Assembly: GCF_001424225.1 (NCBI RefSeq) | Contig: NZ_LMOR01000001.1 | Span: 563,427 to 627,426 of the forward strand | From: Microbacterium sp. Leaf151 | Lineage (GTDB): Bacteria > Actinomycetota > Actinomycetes > Actinomycetales > Microbacteriaceae | Length of the DNA stretch: 64,000 nt | Reading direction: 5' to 3' | In this document: positions 9,397 to 16,735 of the stretch, in pieces | Layout: each line of letters starts with the position of its first letter | Numbering within the stretch: position 1 is the first letter of the stretch | Program-made: the position numbers and the translations under genes | The notes under the pieces: generated by a model | Told to the model about the DNA's origin: nothing | The model's input: the letters and a program-made list of their open reading frames with translations, nothing else | The model's database searches: none

Positions 9397-9410
9397 TGTT
9401 GACGTCAACA
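9397..9410. promoter_or_regulatory. perfect 14-bp palindrome, candidate operator of the GH43 gene
   Basis: TGTTGACGTCAACA is a perfect palindrome 60 bp upstream of the secreted glycoside hydrolase gene. A central CG with symmetric arms is the usual form of LacI-family operators, which often control sugar-utilisation genes. No regulator gene is adjacent, so the partner is unknown. Confidence 0.5.
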
Positions 9411-9470
9411 TCCCCGACCCCCGGGTCACCCGTGCGCCGCATCGTCGCGGCGCGGATCGGAAAAGACGCG

Positions 9471-12320
9471 ATGACGCATCGACGCCCCTTGACCGCACGC
9501 CGCCTCCTCGCGGCCGCAACGGCCGCTGTTCTGGCCGCCGCCCTGGCATCCCCGCTAGCAGCGGTCGCCGCCACGGGCGTACCGACGAACCCGAACGACG
9601 GGGTGCCCCGGATCGATCCACCCGTGACCTACGACAAATTCCAGTCCCTCGCCGACCCCGGTATGAGCGCCGCCGACTACTTCCAGCCGAAGTGGTACGA
9701 CACCGACGGGCGGCACATCCAGGCGCACGGCGGCCAGGTCGTGACGACCGAGGAGAACGGTCAGACCGTCTACTACTGGTACGGCGAAGACCGCACCAAC
9801 GGCTACTGGAACAGCCCCGGCGTCGCGGTGTACCGGTCGACGGATGCCAAGAACTGGACCAACCTCGGCGACGCCCTGCGCAGCATCAGCACGCGCGACG
9901 ACCTGCTGACGCCGTACTTCGAAGACCTCTACGACACCCTCGACGATGCCGGCCAGCCTCGCAACGACAAGATCGATGCCCTCGCGTACCACTTGAACTC
10001 GACGCGAAACTCCGACTACACGGCGATCTTCGAGCGGCCGAAGGTGCTGCAGAACGAGGAGACCGGCCAGTGGGTCATGTGGTGGCACGCCGACGGGCGC
10101 ATCGAGCCCGGCGGCAGCACCTACGCCCGCTCGATGGCCGCCGTGGCCGTGTCGGACTCCCCCGCCGGACCGTTCCGCATGACGGGCGCCTTCCGCATGC
10201 CCAACCGCTCGAACTACCAGGCGTGCACGCAGTACGCGGTGCCCGGCCAGGCGCGCGATATGACCGTGTTCAAGGACGACGACGGCAAGGCGTACATCTC
10301 GTACTCGTCGGAGGAGAACTACAGCCTCTACGTCGCCGAGCTCGACGACTCGTACACGAACGTCACCCACACCACCGGCACGGACACGCTCGACGTGAAT
10401 CAGTACTCCGAGGACGGCCGCTACCCCTACATCTTCGCCGACGGCACTCCCGAGGCGCCGGTGCGGGGTGAGGACTTCCAGATCGTCAAGGAGTGCGGCC
10501 ACCTCGAGGCCCCCGCGATCTTCGAGCGCGACGGCACGTACAGCGTCGTCACCTCCGGCGCCACCGGATGGGCACCCAACCCGCAGACGTATTACACGAC
10601 GAAGAACCTGATGGGCACGTGGATCCGCGGCATCGAGGCGAACGACGTGAACGAGAAGGTTCTGTACAACTCCATCCCCGACGGCGGCGACGGGCTGCTC
10701 TCGATCGGCGATGCACGGCGGACGACCTTCGGTTCGCAGACGACGAACGTGTTCGAGCTCGAGCCGGGCAAGTTCATCTACATGGGCGATCGCTGGAACG
10801 AGGGCGAGGCCGACTCGACCTACGTCTGGCTGCCGCTGACGGTGGGCGAGAACGGTCGCCTCGAGATGCACAACCCCGCGGCCGAGGACCCCGCGCGCTA
10901 CGGCACCGGGTGGGACGCCTCGTACTGGGACGACAAGGGCTTCGGCCACGGCACGTGGAAGGTCACCACGGCACTGCCGACAACGGTCCTCCGCGGTCAG
11001 GCGCCGCAGCTGCCCAGCACGGTGTCGGTCGACACCGACGGCACCGCCTCCGCCGTCGCCGTGACCTGGAGCACCGTCGACACCAGCGTGCTCGGACCCC
11101 AGAAGCTCACCGGCACCCTCGCCGCCGACGCGAACTTCACGGTGGGGCGCACCTTCCAGCGCACGATCACCGTGACGACGCCGGGCATCGCCAACATCGC
11201 CCCCGAGGCGACGGTCACGGCCTCGAGCCGGAACGACCTCGTCGGCACGATCACCGACGGCAACCGCGCCGGCAAGGGTTGGGACGACTGGACGGGCAAC
11301 GGCTACCCGCGCAACAGCTGGCTCCAGTTCGACTGGGGGACGAACCGCACCTTCGACTCCCTCGCCGTGTACACCTACAAGGACGGCGCCACCGCGACCT
11401 GGCCGTCGCGCATCCAGGTGCAGTACCGCGACGCCGCGGGCGCCTGGCAGGACACGTCGGTCGCTACGACCCTGGCTCAGGATGCCGCTTCAGCCGCGCC
11501 CGTTGTGACTCTCGACGGGAAGGGACTGCCGGCATCCAGCGCTCTGCGCCTGCGCCTCACGAGCGATGCCAACACGTGGCAGTCGATCGCCGAGGTGGAG
11601 ATCTGGGGCAACGCCCTTGCCGCCAACGTCTGCCGTGGCACCGACGCCACCGTCTCGGCATCCTTCTCCCAGACGAAGTGGGCGACTCTGCCCGCGGGCA
11701 ACGCCTGCGACGGCCGGCAGAACACGCAGTGGTCGACGTGGACCGACGCCGGGTTCAAGGACTCCGCGACGTTCACCCTCGAGACGAGCGCCACACACCG
11801 TCTGGACAAGGTGCAGTTCACCAACATCGAGGGCTCGGTCACGGGCGTCTCCGCCGAGTACCGCACGACCTCCAACGAGTGGAAGCCGGTCACCCTGACC
11901 GGCGCCGCCCCGACGGTGACGAACGGCCGCGAGACGACCCTGGCGTTCACCCAGGTGGCCGCGACCGGCCTGCGGTTGACGTTCGCCACCCCGGGTTCGT
12001 ACCTGAAGATCCCCGAGATCGTCGTTCCCGAGGGTGTTGCGGCACCGAAGGCCACCACCACGGTGACCTCTCGCTGCATCGCCGGAAAGGTGACGCTGCT
12101 CATCACAGTGCGCAACGAAGAGACGACTCCCGCGACCGTCGAGGTCGCCTCGCAGTGGGGCCGCAAGACCCTCACCGCGATGGCTCCCGGTTCGACCACC
12201 TCCATCGCACAGTCGACCCGCGCGGCCTCCATCGTCGCCGGTGCGGTGACGGTGAAGACCTCGGTCGACGGCGCCCAGGGAGAGCAGAGCGTGCCGTTCA
12301 CGGCGCGTAGCTGCAGCTGA
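9471..12320 (+). CDS. secreted GH43-like glycoside hydrolase with Ig-like and F5/8-type carbohydrate-binding domains
   Basis: A 949-residue exported enzyme. It has a Tat/Sec-type signal peptide (ends near residue 34, APLAAVAA-like) and a five-bladed beta-propeller region of GH43/GH117 character at about 50-490 (motifs YYWYGED, AVYRSTDAKNW, GHLEAPAIF, YMGDRW). After it come a group-4 bacterial Ig-like domain near 500-575, two F5/8 type C (CBM32-like) domains near 575-720 and 720-860, and a C-terminal beta domain with a CysX..Cys pair. It probably attacks plant or microbial polysaccharide outside the cell; the substrate is unknown. The ATG at 9471 is chosen because it opens the signal peptide. 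There is no clear ribosome-binding site. A perfect palindrome upstream suggests repressor control. Confidence 0.85.
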   Translation: MTHRRPLTARRLLAAATAAVLAAALASPLAAVAATGVPTNPNDGVPRIDPPVTYDKFQSLADPGMSAADYFQPKWYDTDGRHIQAHGGQVVTTEENGQTVYYWYGEDRTNGYWNSPGVAVYRSTDAKNWTNLGDALRSISTRDDLLTPYFEDLYDTLDDAGQPRNDKIDALAYHLNSTRNSDYTAIFERPKVLQNEETGQWVMWWHADGRIEPGGSTYARSMAAVAVSDSPAGPFRMTGAFRMPNRSNYQACTQYAVPGQARDMTVFKDDDGKAYISYSSEENYSLYVAELDDSYTNVTHTTGTDTLDVNQYSEDGRYPYIFADGTPEAPVRGEDFQIVKECGHLEAPAIFERDGTYSVVTSGATGWAPNPQTYYTTKNLMGTWIRGIEANDVNEKVLYNSIPDGGDGLLSIGDARRTTFGSQTTNVFELEPGKFIYMGDRWNEGEADSTYVWLPLTVGENGRLEMHNPAAEDPARYGTGWDASYWDDKGFGHGTWKVTTALPTTVLRGQAPQLPSTVSVDTDGTASAVAVTWSTVDTSVLGPQKLTGTLAADANFTVGRTFQRTITVTTPGIANIAPEATVTASSRNDLVGTITDGNRAGKGWDDWTGNGYPRNSWLQFDWGTNRTFDSLAVYTYKDGATATWPSRIQVQYRDAAGAWQDTSVATTLAQDAASAAPVVTLDGKGLPASSALRLRLTSDANTWQSIAEVEIWGNALAANVCRGTDATVSASFSQTKWATLPAGNACDGRQNTQWSTWTDAGFKDSATFTLETSATHRLDKVQFTNIEGSVTGVSAEYRTTSNEWKPVTLTGAAPTVTNGRETTLAFTQVAATGLRLTFATPGSYLKIPEIVVPEGVAAPKATTTVTSRCIAGKVTLLITVRNEETTPATVEVASQWGRKTLTAMAPGSTTSIAQSTRAASIVAGAVTVKTSVDGAQGEQSVPFTARSCS

Positions 12321-12364
12321 CCGGCGGGCGAGGCGACCCGACGCCTCGTCCTCCCGCCCTCGCG

Positions 12365-12397
12365 ACCCGCCCCGACCACCCCCCGGTCGGGGCGGGT
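12365..12397 (+). terminator. terminator hairpin after the GH43 gene
   Basis: A 13-bp perfect stem (ACCCGCCCCGACC pairing with its complement) with a seven-base loop, 45 bp after the stop. There is no long T tract, which is common in high-GC actinobacteria. Confidence 0.7.
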
Positions 12398-12657
12398 TGC
12401 TGCGTGGCAACCGTGCTTCGCCTCCTCCCCCGTTGCCGGACGGCCGCCATGACCGGGGCACCGGAGCGGGTTGATGGGTGCCGACCGTGCTCCCTCCCGA
12501 CGCCGGAGGGCGACGGTGACCGGAGCATCGGAGCGGTGCTGCGTAGCGACCGCACTCCCTCCCCGAGGCCGGACGGCGACCGCGGCACCCGGGCGGGTGC
12601 TGCGTACCGAGCGCGCTCCCTCCCGACGCCGGACGGCGACCGCGGCACCGGGGCGGG
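12397..12657. repeat. four imperfect tandem repeats of 60-74 bp
   Basis: Units begin at 12397, 12471, 12537 and 12598. Each starts TTGCTGCGT/TGCTGCGT-like, continues with a CCGACCGTGCTCCCTCCCGA-like core, and ends GGCGACCGCGGCACCGGGGCGGG-like. The last two are nearly identical. They fill the gap up to the alcohol dehydrogenase promoter, and the final unit abuts its -10 box. Confidence 0.8.
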
Positions 12658-12662
12658 ACAAT
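12657..12662 (+). promoter_or_regulatory. possible -10 box (GACAAT) of the alcohol dehydrogenase gene
   Basis: GACAAT ends seven bases before the ATG at 12670. It departs from the TAnnnT consensus at the first base, so the call is weaker than for the other leaderless starts. Confidence 0.35.
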
Positions 12663-12669
12663 GGATGCC

Positions 12670-13707
12670 ATGCGCGCGATGATCATGGATGCCCTGGCCG
12701 AACCCCTCGAGGTGCGCGACGTCGAGGCGCCGAGCGCCCCGGACGGAGGCGTGGTCGTCGAGGTGTTCGCCACCGGGCTGTGCAGGAGCGACTGGCACGC
12801 CTGGGTCGGGCACGACGACGTCGCCCTTCCGCACGTCCCCGGCCACGAACTGGCGGGCGTGATCGTCGAGATCGGTGCCGGCGTTCAGCGGTGGCAGGTG
12901 GGTGATCGTGTCACGGTCCCCTTCGTCATGGGGTGCGGGGCGTGCGAGTGGTGCCTGAGCGGCAATGCGCAGGTGTGCCCCGACCAGCAGCAGCCCGGCT
13001 TCACGCAGTGGGGCTCGTTCGCCGAGCGGGTGGTGCTGCGGGCCGCCGACACCAACGTCGTCCGCATCCCCGACGGGGTCTCGTTCGAGGCGGCGGCGGC
13101 CCTGGGATGCCGCTTCGCCACCGCGTACCGCGCGCTCACCGGCCGCGCGCGCGTGCAGGCCGGCGAGTGGATCACGGTGGTCGGCGCGGGTGGAGTGGGT
13201 CTGAGCGCGGTGATGATCGGCGCGGCCCTCGGGGCCCGCGTGATCGCCGTCGACCGGACGCCGGCGGCGCTCGAGGCAGCACAACGGCTGGGCGCCGAGC
13301 ACACTCTCGTGGCCGGGTCGGATATCGCCGCTGCCGTCCACGAGCTCACCGGCGGTGGCAGCCACGTCTCGGTCGACGCGGTGGGCAGCGCGCAGACGGC
13401 GCGCGACGCCGTGCTGAGCCTCCGCCGACGGGGTCGTCACGTGCAGATCGGCTTGCTGCCCACGCCCGACGGCATGAGCGCGATGCCCATGGCCCGTGTG
13501 ATCGCGTGGGAGCTCGACCTGCTCGGCAGCCACGGCATGGCCGCGGTGGATTACCCCGAGATGCTGTCGCTCATCGAGAGCGGTGCCCTGCGCCCGCAGG
13601 AGCTCATCGAGCGGGTCGTCGGCCTCGGCGAGGCGGCCCGGCTGCTGCCGACCATGGACTCCGCGTCACCGGCCGGCATGACGATGATCGACCCTCGGCG
13701 CGACTGA
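12670..13707 (+). CDS. zinc-dependent alcohol dehydrogenase family protein
   Basis: A 345-residue medium-chain dehydrogenase. The catalytic zinc ligands are the Cys in GLCRSDWH and the His in VPGHE. The structural zinc cysteines are in CGACEWCLSGNAQVC, and the NAD(P)-binding loop is GAGGVGLS. It oxidises an alcohol or reduces an aldehyde; the substrate is unknown. An in-frame ATG nine bases upstream (12661) overlaps the likely -10 box, so the ATG at 12670, giving MRAMIMDALAEP, is preferred. It stands alone between two repeat-rich gaps. Confidence 0.88.
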   Translation: MRAMIMDALAEPLEVRDVEAPSAPDGGVVVEVFATGLCRSDWHAWVGHDDVALPHVPGHELAGVIVEIGAGVQRWQVGDRVTVPFVMGCGACEWCLSGNAQVCPDQQQPGFTQWGSFAERVVLRAADTNVVRIPDGVSFEAAAALGCRFATAYRALTGRARVQAGEWITVVGAGGVGLSAVMIGAALGARVIAVDRTPAALEAAQRLGAEHTLVAGSDIAAAVHELTGGGSHVSVDAVGSAQTARDAVLSLRRRGRHVQIGLLPTPDGMSAMPMARVIAWELDLLGSHGMAAVDYPEMLSLIESGALRPQELIERVVGLGEAARLLPTMDSASPAGMTMIDPRRD

Positions 13708-13836
13708 CCCCACGCCGACGGCCGGAGCGGTGCGGGGCGGCCGGCTCGGGGCGGTGCGGTGCGCGGCCGGAGCGGTGCGGGCGGTGCCGGAGCGGTGCGG
13801 ACGGTGCGCGGGGCGGCCGGCGCGGTGCCGGTCGGG

Positions 13837-14460
13837 TGAGGAGTGGAGGAGATGCGGCGAAGGGAGGATCAACTCCGCTCGCAGAGTCCTCCGCTCGCCC
13901 GAAGTCCTCCGCCCATCACCGCCACGCCGCGCCGCGTCCCTCACCCGTCACCGCGTCGCGCCTGAACGCCGCGCGCGGTTGGTCACGGAACGGAGCGAGC
14001 GACGGGCGCGACACACAGCCCACGCGAACCGGTGAGGAGCGGAGGAGATGCGGCCAAGGGAGGATCAGATCCGCTCGCGAAGTCCTCCGCTCACCGGATT
14101 CCCTCCGCTCGTCACCGCCGGGCGCACGCGCGCAGCCTGAACGCCGCGCGCGGTCGATCACGGAACAGAGCGAGCCACGGGCGCGACACACAGCCACGCG
14201 AACTGGTGCGGAGCGGAGGAGATACGGCGAAGGGAGGACGAATTCCCCCCGCAGAGTCCTCCGCTCACCCGAAGCCCTCCGCTCGTCACCGCACGGAGCC
14301 CTCCGCTCGTCACCGCGCCGCGCCGCGCCGTACCCCCGTCACCGCACCGAGCCCTCCGCTCGTCACCGCGCCGCGCCGAGCCCTTCGCGCGTCACGCACC
14401 GCGCCGCGCCGCGCCCTCCGCCCGTCACCGCGCGAGGGCAAGCGCAGCGCGCGCAGCCGG
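13837..14460. repeat. array of long GGAGGAGAT hairpin-type repeats (family C)
   Basis: The 755-bp gap before the next gene holds three copies (starting about 13837, 14031 and 14205) of a unit of roughly 175-195 bp. Each begins GTGAGGAGYGGAGGAGATGC, contains GGGAGGAnnnnnTCCGCTCGC and AGTCCTCCGCTC, and in the first two continues with GCCTGAACGCCGCGCGCGG and GGGCGCGACACACAGCC. After the third copy the sequence decays into short CCCTCCGCTCGTCACCGC repeats. Related hairpins occur at 20735, 22345 and 23240. Confidence 0.8.
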
Positions 14461-14462
14461 CG

Positions 14463-14876
14463 TCAGGCCTTCGGCGCCGCGTCGTCGTCGGGCTTCTCGG
14501 CCGACGGCCGCGCGGGCGGCTCGGACGCCGCGGTGGCCGCAGCCCCTGCAGCGGGGCCGGCCGTGGGGGCGCCGGGGGTGGTGGCATCCGGAGCGTCCTT
14601 GGGCAGGAGCAGCGGACGATCGACGGTGGCGGTGACCTTGGCGGGGTCGACGGCGAGAAGCATGAGGGCGACGCTCACGAGCACGACGATGAACGTCGCA
14701 CCGGCGGCGACGAGCGCGACGATCAGGGCGTTCTGGATCTCGTTGGCGGGACGCGTCTGGAAGAACCCCATCGACATCAGCGTGACGAAGCCGGCGAACA
14801 GGGCGGCGACGAAGGCCAGCCCAAGCAGCTGAACGGGTTTCATCAGGTCTTTGCGCGTGGTGGGCTTGTCGGTCAT
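14463..14876 (-). CDS. two-helix membrane protein with Ala/Pro-rich tail
   Basis: A 137-residue protein of unknown function. It has a short basic N-terminus, two hydrophobic helices (about residues 16-38 and 48-73), then an Ala/Pro/Thr-rich cytoplasmic or extracytoplasmic tail ending in charged residues. Its start overlaps the stop of the membrane protein upstream by four bases (ATGA), so the two are co-translated. Such pairs recur in Microbacteriaceae but I cannot assign a role. Confidence 0.7.
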   Translation of the reverse strand: MTDKPTTRKDLMKPVQLLGLAFVAALFAGFVTLMSMGFFQTRPANEIQNALIVALVAAGATFIVVLVSVALMLLAVDPAKVTATVDRPLLLPKDAPDATTPGAPTAGPAAGAAATAASEPPARPSAEKPDDDAAPKA

Positions 14877-15505
14877 GACGCGGCCTCCTCAGGGGATACG
14901 GCCGCTACGGGCTCGGGGCGGCGCGGCGAGAAGCCCGCGATCGCGAGGAACACGGCGACGACCGCCGCGTATCCGCCGAAGAGTCCCACGGCGATGGTGA
15001 TGCCGGTCAGCGTGAAGGACCCCGCACCGGTGATGTCGTAGTGGAGCGCGTACTGCGCCGGGGTGAGCAGCAGCACAGCCGCCAGCACAATGCTCAGGAT
15101 GCCGATGAGCACCCCGTCGCGCACGCCCGCGGCACGCCCCGCCTTGCGGTCGCGGAGGGCCCCCAGCAGTTCGATGAGGCCCGACACGAGCGCCCAGGCG
15201 ATGACGACGCCGAAGAAGACGCCCGTCGTGCGCCACGCTCCGACGCTGGACACGAGGCCGGCAAGGATCGAGACGGATGCCAGGAGCACCGGGATCATGC
15301 GCTCCCCGCGCGGGAACACGAGCCACGCGGAAAGCGCGAAGACCAGTCCCGTCGCGAGCGCGAAACCGCTGAAGACGCCGAGCCCGAGGACGGCGGAGTG
15401 ATCCGGCGAGAACGTGACCATGATGGCCGCGAGCGCCGCGAAGGCGGCGCGCGCCAGCTGCAGGTGGCGAACGTCGAAGGCGCGCGGTGTGGAGGAAGAG
15501 GTCAC
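14873..15505 (-). CDS. DUF308-like multi-helix membrane protein
   Basis: A 210-residue integral membrane protein with about six hydrophobic helices between residues 14 and 200, in closely spaced pairs, resembling HdeD/DUF308-type proteins. Function unknown; it is sometimes mislabelled acyl-CoA synthetase in related genomes. The GTG at 15505 begins the conserved-looking N-terminus. The longer frame upstream contains only low-complexity sequence. It is the first gene of a two-gene unit with the overlapping membrane protein downstream. Confidence 0.7.
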   Translation of the reverse strand: MTSSSTPRAFDVRHLQLARAAFAALAAIMVTFSPDHSAVLGLGVFSGFALATGLVFALSAWLVFPRGERMIPVLLASVSILAGLVSSVGAWRTTGVFFGVVIAWALVSGLIELLGALRDRKAGRAAGVRDGVLIGILSIVLAAVLLLTPAQYALHYDITGAGSFTLTGITIAVGLFGGYAAVVAVFLAIAGFSPRRPEPVAAVSPEEAAS

Positions 15506-15612
15506 GGAGGGTCCCCGAAGAGCGGAATGGATGGGATCCAGTGTATTCCTCGGCACCTGTGCGGCCTCCGCGGAACCTCGACGGCGAATCAGTGGGTCCG
15601 CCGCCCCTCGCC

Positions 15613-15987
15613 TCAAACGCGTCGGCGACGACGGGCGCGGATCGCGAGTCCGGCTGCGAGCGCCAGGAGCGCGACCACAGCGCCGCCCACGGCGATCTCG
15701 CCGCCCGTGGCCGGAAGCGCACCGGGTCGGGGGTTCGCCGCATCCGATCCCGGGTCGGCCGGGGCAGGACTCGCGGTCGACGTCGGGGCCGACGGGGTGG
15801 GGACCTCCGTCGGAGACGGGGTCGCGGTGGGCGCCGTCGTCGGCGGGGGCGTCGGGGCGCCGGTGCGGGCGGGGATCTCGACCGAGATGAGCAACGAGTC
15901 GCCCGTCGATTCTCCGGGCGTATTCGGCGCGGCCAGGGGAGCCCCCAGAGCCAATGCCACCACTACCGCCGCCAACGTCTTCGTCAT
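15613..15987 (-). CDS. small LPXTG-anchored surface protein
   Basis: A 124-residue protein: signal peptide (about 1-24), then some 25 residues of ordinary sequence, a Pro/Thr/Ala/Ser-rich spacer (about 45-85), the sortase motif LPATG, a hydrophobic helix and a run of arginines (RARRRRRV). It is therefore almost entirely anchor and stalk, with no recognisable functional domain. The start is supported by a strong AAGGAGG about ten bases upstream; a GTG one codon earlier is also possible. No sortase gene is nearby. Confidence 0.8.
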   Translation of the reverse strand: MTKTLAAVVVALALGAPLAAPNTPGESTGDSLLISVEIPARTGAPTPPPTTAPTATPSPTEVPTPSAPTSTASPAPADPGSDAANPRPGALPATGGEIAVGGAVVALLALAAGLAIRARRRRRV

Positions 15988-16213
15988 CACGCGATCAACC
16001 TCCTTGTCGAGGATGCCGTGAAACGCCCGTACTGCGCAAGGAATCGACAACGATGCACGATGAATTGCGCACGATGGCATCCATTCCGAGGCGTTCCGCC
16101 CGCCCGCGGCGGTCTCCACCGACGCGGTGAGGCCCGATCGAGAGGAGGTTCTGAACCCGTGACCGCCCCGGCACGGCGGCCATCGCCCTCCTCGACGCGG
16201 CGAGCGCGGGTGC

Positions 16214-16219
16214 TACCGT
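16214..16219 (+). promoter_or_regulatory. -10 box (TACCGT) for the Nudix gene, leaderless layout
   Basis: TACCGT is followed by six bases and the GTG at 16226, with no ribosome-binding site. Confidence 0.55.
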
Positions 16220-16225
16220 GCCGAT

Positions 16226-16633
16226 GTGACTCCGGATGCCATCCCCCCGCGCCGCATCCACGTCTCGGCCGCGGTGATCACCGACGCCGACGGCCGACTG
16301 CTGGTCGTGCGAAAGGCGGGCACCACGGCGTTCATGCAACCCGGCGGCAAGCCCGAGCCCGACGAGACGCCCGCCGAGACCCTTGCTCGCGAACTCGCCG
16401 AGGAGGTCGGCCTGCGCGTCGCGCCCGAGCACCTCGAGCCCCTCGGGCGTTTCACCGCGAGCGCCGCGAACGAGCCCGGCTTCGAGGTGGTCGCCGACGT
16501 GTTCCGCGTCGACATCGGCGACCAGCAGCCGATCCCGGATGCCGAGATCGCCGAACTCCGCTGGGTCACAGCCGCGTCGGCATCCGGACTCGAGATCGCC
16601 CCGCTCGCCCGCGAGTACTTCCTGCCCGCCTGA
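16226..16633 (+). CDS. Nudix hydrolase (MutT-like)
   Basis: A 135-residue Nudix protein. The Nudix box GX5EX7REUXEEXGU is visible from GGKPEPDE to RELAEEVGL (about residues 34-57), with the metal-binding glutamates intact. It hydrolyses a nucleoside diphosphate derivative, perhaps an oxidised nucleotide; the substrate is not predictable. The GTG start follows a TACCGT -10 box, so the transcript is probably leaderless. It converges on the SDR gene across a family B palindrome. Confidence 0.88.
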   Translation: MTPDAIPPRRIHVSAAVITDADGRLLVVRKAGTTAFMQPGGKPEPDETPAETLARELAEEVGLRVAPEHLEPLGRFTASAANEPGFEVVADVFRVDIGDQQPIPDAEIAELRWVTAASASGLEIAPLAREYFLPA

Positions 16634-16650
16634 CCGCCCGCGCGCGGCCC

Positions 16651-16725
16651 AACCGCGGTTGAGTGTCCAGGACACACCACAAAGCCCCCGCCCGCGCGGC
16701 GTGTTCTGGACACTCAACCGCGGTG
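16651..16725. repeat. family B palindrome between convergent genes, probable bidirectional terminator
   Basis: GAGTGTCC (16661) pairs with GGACACTC (16708-16715), and the flanks AACCGCGGTT/AACCGCGGT extend the symmetry. It is the fourth copy of the repeat seen three times at 9018-9331. Its position between two convergent stops suits a terminator for both. Confidence 0.7.
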
Positions 16726-16735
16726 GAACGCGACC

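Noticed and set aside
12933..15041. Plus-strand frame of 702 codons
   Set aside because: It crosses the alcohol dehydrogenase gene out of frame and then translates the family C repeats; no domain is recognisable.
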